Part shown: positions 42,882 through 51,095 of the stretch, piece by piece
Layout of the letters: each line of letters opens with the position of its first letter
Position numbering within the stretch: position 1 is the stretch's first letter
Assembly (NCBI GenBank): GCA_017503465.1
Contig: JAFVSY010000076.1
Location: forward strand, 1-51,095
Reading direction: 5' to 3'
Length of the DNA: 51,095 nucleotides
DNA from: Tidjanibacter sp.
GTDB taxonomy: Bacteria; Bacteroidota; Bacteroidia; Bacteroidales; Rikenellaceae
Made by a program: the position numbers and the translations under genes
Notes under the pieces: generated by a model
Seen by the model: only the letters and a program-made list of their open reading frames with translations
Told to the model about the DNA's origin: nothing
Databases searched by the model: none

Positions 42882-43652
42882 ATGACAATCCTCTATGACA
42901 ACATAATCTTCGGCCCCATCCACTCACGCCGATTGGGCCTCTCGCTGGGTATCAACCTGTTGCCGTTGGAGTGCAAACTCTGCTCGTTCAACTGCATCTA
43001 CTGCGAGTGTGGGTGGACTCTGGGCGGCCCAAAACCCAAATTCCACGACAAGGAGGCTGTGCTTGCGATGTTGGAGCAGAGGCTCTCGGCAATGGTTGCC
43101 GAGGGGACACCACCCGATGTGCTCACCTTTGCGGGCAACGGAGAGCCCACAATGCACCCCCACTTTGAGGAGATTGTGCAGGGTGTGGTATCGTTGCGAG
43201 GCAGGCTCTGCCCCAACGCAAAGGTGTCGGTGCTCACCAACGCCACAATGCTCCACAAGGAGAGCGTTTGCAGGGCTCTGAGGATGGTTGATAACCCAAT
43301 CTTGAAACTCGACTCGGCCTTTGACCACACCGTGCAACTCATCGACAAACCCCTTGGGCACTACTCGGTGGCCGAGGTGGTCGGGAGGATGAAGTCGTTT
43401 GGGGGCAGGTGCATTGTGCAGACTATGTTCCTGCGTGGCGAGTTTGAGGGCGAGGTGATTGACAACACCACCGAAGAGGAGGTAGCCGCTTGGCTGAAAC
43501 TAATTGAGGAGATTGGCCCCCGCAGCGTGATGGTCTACACCATCGACCGCGACACCCCAGCCCCCAACCTGCAAAAGGTGCCCGTGGAGGAACTCCGAGC
43601 CATAGCCGAGAGGGTGCGTGCTCTGGGGGTGGAGTGCAGCGTGGCAGGCTAA
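42882..43652 (+). CDS. Radical SAM protein
   Basis: A 256-residue protein. The cluster motif is the CxxxCxxC in CSFNCIYCECG, placed early after GPIHSRRLGLSLGINLLP, which is a hallmark of the COG0731-like Fe-S oxidoreductases; LTFAGNGEPTMHPHF is the GGE-like SAM-binding segment. It is short and has no extra cluster or binding domain. The reaction is unknown. The start MTILYDNIIFGPIHSRR was chosen over an upstream ATG because of the promoter at 42829. It is divergent from the lipocalin gene and 64 bp before prfB. Confidence 0.88.
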   Translation: MTILYDNIIFGPIHSRRLGLSLGINLLPLECKLCSFNCIYCECGWTLGGPKPKFHDKEAVLAMLEQRLSAMVAEGTPPDVLTFAGNGEPTMHPHFEEIVQGVVSLRGRLCPNAKVSVLTNATMLHKESVCRALRMVDNPILKLDSAFDHTVQLIDKPLGHYSVAEVVGRMKSFGGRCIVQTMFLRGEFEGEVIDNTTEEEVAAWLKLIEEIGPRSVMVYTIDRDTPAPNLQKVPVEELRAIAERVRALGVECSVAG

Positions 43653-43716
43653 TCAGATGTGGCTCACACCGGCCGAGCAGGAGGAAGGAAGATAGAAAAA
43701 AGTATAGTTAGGCATA

Positions 43717-44829
43717 ATGACAACAGCAGAACAGATAAAGGACCTTGTGCAGAGGCGCGATGCCTTGGGGCGCTACCTTGCCATTGACGACAAGCGTATA
43801 GCCTTTGAGGAGGAGCAGCTCAAAACCACCGCCCCCGACTTTTGGGACCACCCCGAAGAGGCCGAAAAGCAACTCAAAAAGGTGGCTTCCATAAAGGCGT
43901 GGATAGACTCCTATGTGGCCCTCTCGGGTCTTGTAGACGACCTCGAAGTTACGGCCGAGTTTGTGCGTGAGGGAGGTGCCACCGAGCAGGAGCTCGACAC
44001 CCTCTATGCCCGCACATTGGAGGCTACCGAGGCCCTCGAAATGAAGAATATGCTCCGTGGGGAGGAGGACAAACTGGGTGCTGTGGTCGATATTAACAGT
44101 GGTGCAGGCGGCACCGAGAGTCTCGATTGGGCCTCTATGCTGATGAGGATGTACACCCGCTGGGGCGAGCGCAACGGCTTCAAAGTGAGGGTGGCCGACC
44201 TGCAACCCGGTGAGGAGGTGGGCGTGAAATCGGCAACACTGCTCTTTGAGGGCGACTATGCCTATGGCTACCTCAAGAGCGAGAGCGGTGTACACCGTAT
44301 GGTGCGCCTATCGCCCTTCAATGCCAACAACAAGCGACAAACCACCTTTGCATCGGTCTTTGTGTCGCCACAGGTGGATGACACCATAGAAATCAACATC
44401 AACCCCGCCGACTACGAGTGGGATACCTATCGCAGTAGCGGTGCGGGCGGACAAAATGTAAACAAGGTGGAAACGGGTGTGCGACTGCGCTACCACGGCA
44501 AGGACCCCGACACGGGCGAGGTGGTGGAGTTCCTCATTGAGAACACCGAGACGCGCTCGCAACTCGACAACCGCAACAACGCCCTGCGCATCCTTCGTTC
44601 CAAACTCTACCAGAGGGAGTTGGACAAACGTATGGCTATGCAGAACGAACTCGAAAAGAGCAAGAAACGCATCGAGTGGGGCTCACAAATTCGCTCCTAC
44701 GTCTTTGACGACCGCCGTGTGAAGGACCACCGCACAGGCCACCAGACCTCGGCTGTGGATGCGGTGATGGATGGCGACATTGATGCCTTCATCAAAGCCT
44801 ACCTTATGGAGTTTGGCGACAACGCCTAA
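43717..44829 (+). CDS. prfB: Peptide chain release factor 2, without programmed frameshift
   Basis: A 370-residue factor that ends translation at UGA and UAA. The stop-recognition tripeptide SPF is in VRLSPFNANNKRQTTF, and the catalytic GGQ in SSGAGGQNVNKVETGVRL. The whole protein is encoded in one frame: around codons 9-15, where many bacteria carry an in-frame TGA and a CTTTGAC slip site, the sequence reads GAC CTT GTG CAG AGG. So the common autoregulatory +1 frameshift is absent. It converges on the DUF5106 gene across a heptad repeat. Confidence 0.96.
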   Translation: MTTAEQIKDLVQRRDALGRYLAIDDKRIAFEEEQLKTTAPDFWDHPEEAEKQLKKVASIKAWIDSYVALSGLVDDLEVTAEFVREGGATEQELDTLYARTLEATEALEMKNMLRGEEDKLGAVVDINSGAGGTESLDWASMLMRMYTRWGERNGFKVRVADLQPGEEVGVKSATLLFEGDYAYGYLKSESGVHRMVRLSPFNANNKRQTTFASVFVSPQVDDTIEININPADYEWDTYRSSGAGGQNVNKVETGVRLRYHGKDPDTGEVVEFLIENTETRSQLDNRNNALRILRSKLYQRELDKRMAMQNELEKSKKRIEWGSQIRSYVFDDRRVKDHRTGHQTSAVDAVMDGDIDAFIKAYLMEFGDNA

Positions 44830-44830
44830 A

Positions 44831-44872
44831 CAGCCTTCAGCCTTCAGCCTTCAGTTTTCAGTTTTCACCTTT
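44831..44872. repeat. 7-nt period array filling a convergent intergenic gap
   Basis: CAGCCTT three times, CAGTTTT twice, then CACCTTT, in 7-nt register from 44831. The array occupies the whole 42-bp space between the prfB stop and the stop of the converging gene; no ordinary terminator hairpin is present. Confidence 0.8.
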
Positions 44873-45786
44873 CAAAGCATTTCCAGCAGACCGATAAGAT
44901 TTTCGGGCGTGGGGTCTTTCAGCACCACGTTCTTGTCTTTGTCAAGCAGGTAGAGCGTGGGGATGGCCTTCAGGTCGTAGAGGTTTTTCGACTGCACCAC
45001 CGCACCCTTATCATAGGAACTTATCCACCACTTCGGGTTTTCGGACAGATACTTTTTCCACTCCGTAAGGTCCTCATCGGGATAGACCGCAAGTACCTTA
45101 AGGCGGCCCTCCTTGTGGAGCCTGCCGACCGCCTCCGATTCCACCAACATATCTTTCACTCGGCGACAATCGGCACAACCGGGGTTGTAGAAGTAGATAA
45201 TGAGTATGTCGCTCTTAATCTGACTCATACGCCCCTGTGAGCCGCCTGCTGTGGTGTAGACAAAATCGGTGGCCACAGTGCCGGGGCGGTTGCGCTCCAC
45301 GGTCTTTTTGAGCGTGCGGTAGCGGCTCTTGGAGTCCTCGTCAAGAGGGCTCTTGGTGGAGAGTGCGTGGGCAATGGCGGGGATGAAAAACTCGTCGTTA
45401 CGCATCGGTGAGTTGGGCTCATAGAAGTAGTGCTCACACAGGTCGAGGAAGTGCCAATAGGCATCTTCACTCACCGCAGCACGCGTGAGCATAGTCTTCA
45501 CAGCCGACTGTGCCTCGGGGGTGGCAGCACCAATTCCCGACTGCATTTGCAGCAGGTAGGCAAAGTTGGCAAAGGCTTGGCCCGTGGTCTCTTCGGCGTA
45601 CTTTTTGTCGTAGGCGGCAAAGTCGTAGCGGTCCCAATAGTGGGCAACATAGTAGGCCACATAGGAGGCCTGGTCGGTGTAGATTGCCGGCACCGTTATC
45701 TCCGGAAATGGCTCGGTAGTTTGCGCAAAAGCCACCAATGGGGCCACAAAAAGCGACAAGAGCAGTGTAATAATCGTTTTTTTCAT
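44872..45786 (-). CDS. Exported DUF5106/thioredoxin-like protein
   Basis: A 304-residue protein with signal peptide MKKTIITLLLSLFVAPLVAF and cleavage near AQ. An N-terminal helical DUF5106-like domain (about 30-165) contains HYWDRYDFAAYD and SEDAYWHFLDLCEHYFYEP. A C-terminal thioredoxin fold carries IIYFYNPGCADCRRVKDML (active pair CADC) and the cis-proline region LKAIPTLYLLD. Such proteins are common in Bacteroidota and are thought to act in periplasmic thiol chemistry; the partner is unknown. It is divergent from frdC and shares its promoter region. Confidence 0.85.
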   Translation of the reverse strand: MKKTIITLLLSLFVAPLVAFAQTTEPFPEITVPAIYTDQASYVAYYVAHYWDRYDFAAYDKKYAEETTGQAFANFAYLLQMQSGIGAATPEAQSAVKTMLTRAAVSEDAYWHFLDLCEHYFYEPNSPMRNDEFFIPAIAHALSTKSPLDEDSKSRYRTLKKTVERNRPGTVATDFVYTTAGGSQGRMSQIKSDILIIYFYNPGCADCRRVKDMLVESEAVGRLHKEGRLKVLAVYPDEDLTEWKKYLSENPKWWISSYDKGAVVQSKNLYDLKAIPTLYLLDKDKNVVLKDPTPENLIGLLEML

Positions 45787-45810
45787 AGAATAATTGCCTT
45801 AAACCAGCGA

Positions 45811-45858
45811 CAAAGTTAAGGAAATAATTGTGTTATTTGAAAAACAATAGTAACTTTG
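45811..45858. promoter_or_regulatory. Mirrored promoters of the DUF5106 gene and frdCAB
   Basis: CAAAGTTA at 45811-45818 is TAACTTTG on the minus strand, and TAACTTTG at 45851-45858 faces frdC; the TTG at 45828-45830 is 20 nt upstream of the latter. The two identical -7 boxes form an exact inverted pair 32 nt apart, so the two polymerase sites overlap. Confidence 0.6.
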
Positions 45859-45901
45859 CGCCAATTAGAACTAAACAAAATTTTATTTAACTTAAATAAT
45901 T

Positions 45902-46615
45902 ATGAGTGGAAGTATTTTTACCTCTTCAATCGGCAAGAAGATGTTTATGAGCATCTCCGGCTGTATTCTTGTTTTGTTCCTCACATTCCATATGTGTATG
46001 AACTTGGCACTTGTCTTCTCGGATGAAGCCTACAATGCAATTTGCGGCTTCCTCGGAGCCAATTGGTATGCAGTTGCAGCCACCGTTTTGCTGGCAGTTG
46101 TGGTTGTGGCACACATCGCTTTGGCCATTGTGCTGACCATCCAGAACCGCAAGGCCCGTGGCTCCATCCGCTATGCCGTAACCAAACGCGAACCCGGTGT
46201 TGAGTGGTCGAGCAAGAATATGCTCGTGCTGGGTATGGTGGTCCTCCTCGGCCTCGTGTTCCACCTCGTACACTTCTGGTACAAGATGATGTTTGCCGAG
46301 TTGGCCGGTGCCCACGAAGTTATGCTTGGTGCAGCAGCAGTGTCGCCCACCGATGGTGCAGCCATTGTTCGCTACTACTTCGCTCAGTGGCCCTATGTGC
46401 TGCTCTACTTGGTGTGGTTTGCAGCCATTTGGTTCCACCTCACCCACGGTGTGTGGAGTATGATGCACTCCCTCGGCCTCAACAGCAAGGTGTGGTTCAA
46501 ACGTATGAAGTGCATTTCGTTCATCGTTGCCACCCTCATCATTGGTGGTTTCGCTTTGTGCGCCATCATCCTCTTCTTGCAGGGCAACGGCATCCTTCCC
46601 TACCCCTTGTTCTAA
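45902..46615 (+). CDS. frdC: Fumarate reductase/succinate dehydrogenase cytochrome b subunit
   Basis: A 237-residue membrane anchor with five hydrophobic segments. Histidines placed in the helices (LTFHMCMNLALVF, VVAHIALAIVL, LVFHLVHFWYKMMF, WFHLTHGVWSMMHSLG) fit two b-type haems as in the Wolinella/B. fragilis-type quinol:fumarate reductases. It links menaquinol oxidation to the flavoprotein and begins the operon frdC-A-B. The leader between promoter and ATG is about 40 nt. Confidence 0.95.
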   Translation: MSGSIFTSSIGKKMFMSISGCILVLFLTFHMCMNLALVFSDEAYNAICGFLGANWYAVAATVLLAVVVVAHIALAIVLTIQNRKARGSIRYAVTKREPGVEWSSKNMLVLGMVVLLGLVFHLVHFWYKMMFAELAGAHEVMLGAAAVSPTDGAAIVRYYFAQWPYVLLYLVWFAAIWFHLTHGVWSMMHSLGLNSKVWFKRMKCISFIVATLIIGGFALCAIILFLQGNGILPYPLF

Positions 46616-46649
46616 ACTAAACCGATAACCACGAAAAAACTTTAACGAT

Positions 46650-48596
46650 ATGATTAAACTCGATTCCAAGATTCCATCGGGCCCCATTGAAGGCAAATGG
46701 ACAAAGCATAAAGGCGACATCAAAGTGGTGAGCCCCGCCAACAAACGCAAACTTGACGTTATCGTTATCGGTACCGGTCTGGGTGGTGGCGCAGCAGCTG
46801 CCTCACTTGGCGAACTTGGCTACAACGTGAAGGTGTTCTGCATCAGCGACTCGCCCCGTAGGGCACACTCGATTGCCGCACAGGGTGGTATCAATGCCGC
46901 CAAAAACTATCAGAACGACAACGACTCGGTATACCGCCTCTTCTACGATACCATCAAGGGTGGCGACTACCGCGCAAGGGAGGCCAATGTGTATCGTTTG
47001 GCTGAGGTGTCCAACCTCATCATCGACCAGTGCGTAGCACAGGGCGTACCTTTCGCACGTGAGTATGGCGGCAAGTTGGCCAACCGTTCCTTCGGTGGCG
47101 CACAGGTATCGCGTACCTTCTATGCCCGTGGCCAGACCGGTCAGCAGTTGTTGCTCGGCGCCTATGCCGCACTCAACCGTCAGATTGCTGCCGGCACCGT
47201 TAAGAGTTACTCGAGGCACGAGATTTTGGACATCGTGTTGGTAGACGGCAAAGCAAGGGGCGTGATTGCACGCAACCTCGTAACCGGCGAGTTGGAGCGC
47301 CACGGTGCACACGCAGTGGTTATGGCTACCGGTGGCTATGGTAACGTGTTCTTCCTCTCCACCAACGCTATGAACTCCAACGGCTCGGTGGCTTGGCAGG
47401 CCTACAAGAAGGGTGCTGCATTTGCAAACCCCTGCTTCACACAGATTCACCCCACCTGTATCCCCGTACACGGCACACAGCAGAGTAAGCTTACCCTTAT
47501 GAGTGAGTCGTTGCGTAACGATGGTCGTATCTGGGTGCCCAAACACAAGAGCGATGTTGAGGCTCTGAGGGCAGGTATCAAACAGCCCAGCGATATTGCC
47601 GAGGAGGATAGGGACTACTACTTGGAGCGCCGCTACCCCGCTTTCGGTAACCTCGTACCCCGTGATGTGGCTTCGAGGGCTGCCAAAGAGCGTTGCGATG
47701 CAGGCTATGGCGTGAACGAGACCGGCTTGGCTGTCTACCTCGACTTCAAGACCGCCATCGACCGCCTCGGTATTCAGACCATCAGGGAGAGGTATGGTAA
47801 CCTGTTCCAGATGTATGAGAAGATTACCGCAGTGAACCCCTACGAGCAGCCTATGCAGATTTACCCCGCAGTACACTACACTATGGGTGGTACTTGGGTG
47901 GACTACAACCTGATGACTACCATCCCCGGTCTGTATGCTCTGGGTGAGGCCAACTTCTCCGACCACGGTGCCAACCGTCTTGGTGCTTCGGCTCTGATGC
48001 AGGGCTTGGCAGATGGCTACTTCGTGCTGCCCTACACCATCGGCGACTACCTCTCGCACGAGATTCAGTCGCCCAAGGTGGACACCAACACCCCCGAGTT
48101 TGAGGAGGCAGAGAACGCCATCCGCGAGAAGATTGCCAAACTCTATGCCATCAAGGGTAACCAGACTCCCGACGAGTTGCACAAGAAACTCGGTTGCGGC
48201 ATTATGTGGGAGAAGGTTGGTATGGCTCGTACCAAAGAGTCGCTCGAGCAGGCTATCGTTGAGATTCAGGCTCTGCGCAAAGAGTTCTGGAGCGACCTCA
48301 AACTTGCCGGTAAGCCCGACGAACTCAACCCCGAGTTGGAGAAGGCTCTCCGCTTGGCCGACTTCTTGGAACTCGGCGAGTTGATGGCAAGGGATGCACT
48401 CAACCGTAACGAGAGCTGCGGTGGCCACTTCCGCGAGGAGTACCAGACTCCCGAGGGCGAGGCCCTGCGTGATGACGAGAACTATGCCTATGTTGCTGTG
48501 TGGGAGTACCAAGGCGAGGACAAAGAGCCCGTGCTTCACAAGGAGCCTCTGACCTTTGAGACCATCCACTTGCAGCAGCGTAACTACAAGGACTAA
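46650..48596 (+). CDS. frdA: Fumarate reductase flavoprotein subunit
   Basis: A 648-residue FAD protein that reduces fumarate to succinate, the end step of anaerobic respiration in Bacteroidales. Visible parts are the dinucleotide motif [37 protein letters not shown] with the histidine that holds FAD covalently, HPTCIPVHG in the substrate region, and [20 protein letters not shown] near the flavin. Length fits the B. fragilis type. Spacing is 34 bp from frdC and 66 bp to frdB. Confidence 0.97.
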   Translation: MIKLDSKIPSGPIEGKWTKHKGDIKVVSPANKRKLDVIVIGTGLGGGAAAASLGELGYNVKVFCISDSPRRAHSIAAQGGINAAKNYQNDNDSVYRLFYDTIKGGDYRAREANVYRLAEVSNLIIDQCVAQGVPFAREYGGKLANRSFGGAQVSRTFYARGQTGQQLLLGAYAALNRQIAAGTVKSYSRHEILDIVLVDGKARGVIARNLVTGELERHGAHAVVMATGGYGNVFFLSTNAMNSNGSVAWQAYKKGAAFANPCFTQIHPTCIPVHGTQQSKLTLMSESLRNDGRIWVPKHKSDVEALRAGIKQPSDIAEEDRDYYLERRYPAFGNLVPRDVASRAAKERCDAGYGVNETGLAVYLDFKTAIDRLGIQTIRERYGNLFQMYEKITAVNPYEQPMQIYPAVHYTMGGTWVDYNLMTTIPGLYALGEANFSDHGANRLGASALMQGLADGYFVLPYTIGDYLSHEIQSPKVDTNTPEFEEAENAIREKIAKLYAIKGNQTPDELHKKLGCGIMWEKVGMARTKESLEQAIVEIQALRKEFWSDLKLAGKPDELNPELEKALRLADFLELGELMARDALNRNESCGGHFREEYQTPEGEALRDDENYAYVAVWEYQGEDKEPVLHKEPLTFETIHLQQRNYKD

Positions 48597-48662
48597 CTCT
48601 CCACAAACGAGTTCTCAAAAACCCATACAAATCAAACAAACGAAAGAGAAAACATAGAGACT

Positions 48663-49406
48663 ATGGATTTGACACTTAAAATATGGCGTCAGGCAAATGC
48701 CAAAGCCAAAGGTAAATTCGAGACATACGTAGTGAAGGATGTTTCGACCGAGAGTTCGTTCTTGGAGATGCTCGACATTCTGAACAACCAACTCATCCAC
48801 GAAGGTGTAGACCCCGTTGCATTCGACCACGATTGCCGTGAGGGTATCTGCGGTGCTTGCTCGTTGAGGATTAACGGCCACGCCCACGGTCCCGAGACCG
48901 AGATTACCACCTGCCAGCTTCATATGCGCAACTTCAAAGATGGCGACACCATCGTGATTGAGCCTTGGAGGAGCCGCGCATTCCCCGTAATCAAAGACCT
49001 CGTGGTGGACCGCACCGCCTATGAGAGTATTCTTCAAGCCGGTGGTTTCGTGTCGGTAGGCACAGGTGGTGTACCCGATGCAAACGCCATTCCCATCGCC
49101 AAAGACGATGCAGAGGAGAGTATGGATGCAGCCGCTTGTATCGGTTGTGGTGCTTGCGCTGCAACCTGCAAGAACGGCTCGGCAATGCTTTTTGTGGCTG
49201 CAAGGGTATCGAGCCTCGCCAAACTGCCTCAGGGTCAGGTGGAGGCTGCTCGCAGGGCCAAGGCTATGGTTGCCAAGATGGACGAGCTGGGCTTTGGTAA
49301 CTGTACCAACACCGGTGCTTGCCAGGCAGAGTGCCCCAAGGGCATTACCATCAACCACATTGCTCGCCTCAACAGGGAGTATCTGAAAGCCAAATTCCGC
49401 AGCTAA
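48663..49406 (+). CDS. frdB: Fumarate reductase iron-sulfur subunit
   Basis: A 247-residue electron-transfer subunit. The plant-type [2Fe-2S] ligands are in [16 protein letters not shown] with the distant TTCQLH; the bacterial ferredoxin part has [14 protein letters not shown] and [15 protein letters not shown], giving the [4Fe-4S] and [3Fe-4S] centres. It connects haem b in FrdC with FAD in FrdA and closes the operon. No hairpin is visible before eno, 111 bp on. Confidence 0.97.
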   Translation: MDLTLKIWRQANAKAKGKFETYVVKDVSTESSFLEMLDILNNQLIHEGVDPVAFDHDCREGICGACSLRINGHAHGPETEITTCQLHMRNFKDGDTIVIEPWRSRAFPVIKDLVVDRTAYESILQAGGFVSVGTGGVPDANAIPIAKDDAEESMDAAACIGCGACAATCKNGSAMLFVAARVSSLAKLPQGQVEAARRAKAMVAKMDELGFGNCTNTGACQAECPKGITINHIARLNREYLKAKFRS

Positions 49407-49466
49407 GAAAAAATGGTACGGAGGGGGAGGTTGGCAGAGGCCACACCTCCCTCACCAATGCTATAA

Positions 49467-50810
<1,344 letters not shown>

Positions 50811-50847
50811 TCGCCACACCGACTGTTAGGGTGATACCTCCCCCGAG

Positions 50848-50885
50848 AGGGCTGCCGTACCGCAAATGGTTGGCAGCCCTTTTTT
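50848..50885 (+). terminator. Intrinsic terminator of eno
   Basis: AGGGCTGCC (50848-50856) pairs with GGCAGCCCT (50872-50880) over a 15-nt loop, then TTTTT. Confidence 0.88.
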
Positions 50886-50909
50886 GTGTGCAGACCCTGC
50901 TGCCATCAA

Positions 50910-50944
50910 AGAGTAAAGAGTAATTAGTAATTAGTAAATATTTT
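50910..50944. repeat. 7-nt period array downstream of eno
   Basis: AGAGTAA, AGAGTAA, TTAGTAA, TTAGTAA, ATATTTT. The same two units occur at 13264 and 27987 in different numbers and order. Confidence 0.78.
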
Positions 50945-50969
50945 TTCTTTGAGCGGATAGGGTTTGGGA

Positions 50970-51095
50970 GGTTAGAGAGGTTAGGGAACTTAGGGAACCT
51001 CTCCCTACACTCCCTACACTCCCTACACTCCCTACACTCCCTACACTCCCTACACTCCCTACACTCCCTACACTCCCTACACTCCCTACACTCCC
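50970..51095. repeat. 9-nt tandem repeat running off the window
   Basis: Degenerate 9-nt units GGTTAGAGA, GGTTAGGGA, ACTTAGGGA, ACCTCTCCC lead in register into exact TACACTCCC units from 51006, of which ten fit before the window ends at 51095. The 285-bp stretch after eno holds only the terminator, a heptad array and this repeat; the true length and the next gene lie outside. Confidence 0.9.

Noticed and set aside
50970..51095. CRISPR array
   Set aside because: Units are 9 nt with no spacers and no cas genes are nearby; it is a simple tandem repeat.

Overview
The window is chromosomal DNA from a Bacteroidota, most likely a gut Bacteroidales of the Rikenellaceae/Alistipes type. This rests on the G+C-rich coding sequence, promoters of the Bacteroides form (TTTG, about 19-20 nt, TAnnTTTG), starts with little Shine-Dalgarno signal, a fumarate reductase operon in the order C-A-B, an NfnAB pair, a sigma factor followed by a predicted dual-membrane anti-sigma factor, NigD-like and DUF5106 proteins, and a stand-alone DapD. 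The genus is a guess; the phylum and order are much firmer. I found no prophage, integrase, transposase, rRNA or CRISPR array.

Layout. 1-3.1 kb: comF and priA. 3.2-7.4 kb: a YitT membrane protein, metG and ilvE. 7.2-9.4 kb: a direct duplication of the ilvE-terminator-GH3 junction that flanks a 1.3 kb insert carrying a secreted beta-helix protein. 9.2-11.4 kb: a GH3 lipoprotein. 11.5-16.5 kb: tRNA-Ser, tyrA, lspA, a coiled-coil membrane protein and recG. 16.5-24.3 kb: ispG, a WbqC-like gene, a GH2 protein that appears to lack its nucleophile, then cvpA-rsgA-trmH and a class III aminotransferase. 24.4-28.8 kb: lysC, an acyltransferase with a zinc ribbon, dapD and birA. 28.9-31.7 kb: an ECF sigma, dual-membrane anti-sigma (Dma-like) and NigD-like operon. 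31.8-37.5 kb: mnmA, then a leftward cluster nfnA-nfnB-yhcH-flavin reductase and a DUF1573 protein. 37.7-39.5 kb: tRNA-Asn and a luxS-nucleosidase-rpiB operon. 39.8-45.8 kb: menA-like, a CPBP protease, an AraC regulator with a Cys-rich tail, lipocalin, radical SAM protein, prfB and a DUF5106 thioredoxin-like protein. 45.9-50.8 kb: frdCAB and eno. The window ends inside a 9-bp tandem repeat.

How the genes fit together. Most are housekeeping. LysC and DapD both belong to the lysine/diaminopimelate pathway; FrdCAB, MenA and NfnAB fit anaerobic menaquinone-linked fumarate respiration and balancing of NAD(P)H and ferredoxin; LuxS, the nucleosidase and RpiB form a compact unit for recycling S-adenosylhomocysteine and its ribose. 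GH3, GH2 and the beta-helix protein are envelope or secreted glycan proteins.

Most notable points: (1) at least eleven intergenic sites hold degenerate tandem arrays with a 7-nt period, and two hold a 9-nt period, with different unit sequences from place to place; (2) the duplicated ilvE end differs from the functional one only at synonymous sites, which points to recombination with a diverged relative; (3) the sigma/Dma-like/NigD-like operon, with a perfect 10-bp inverted repeat at its head; (4) a family of terminator hairpins sharing the core GGTGTGTCTA; (5) a GH2 protein without the nucleophile glutamate; (6) a 120-nt near-palindrome beside the lipocalin gene.
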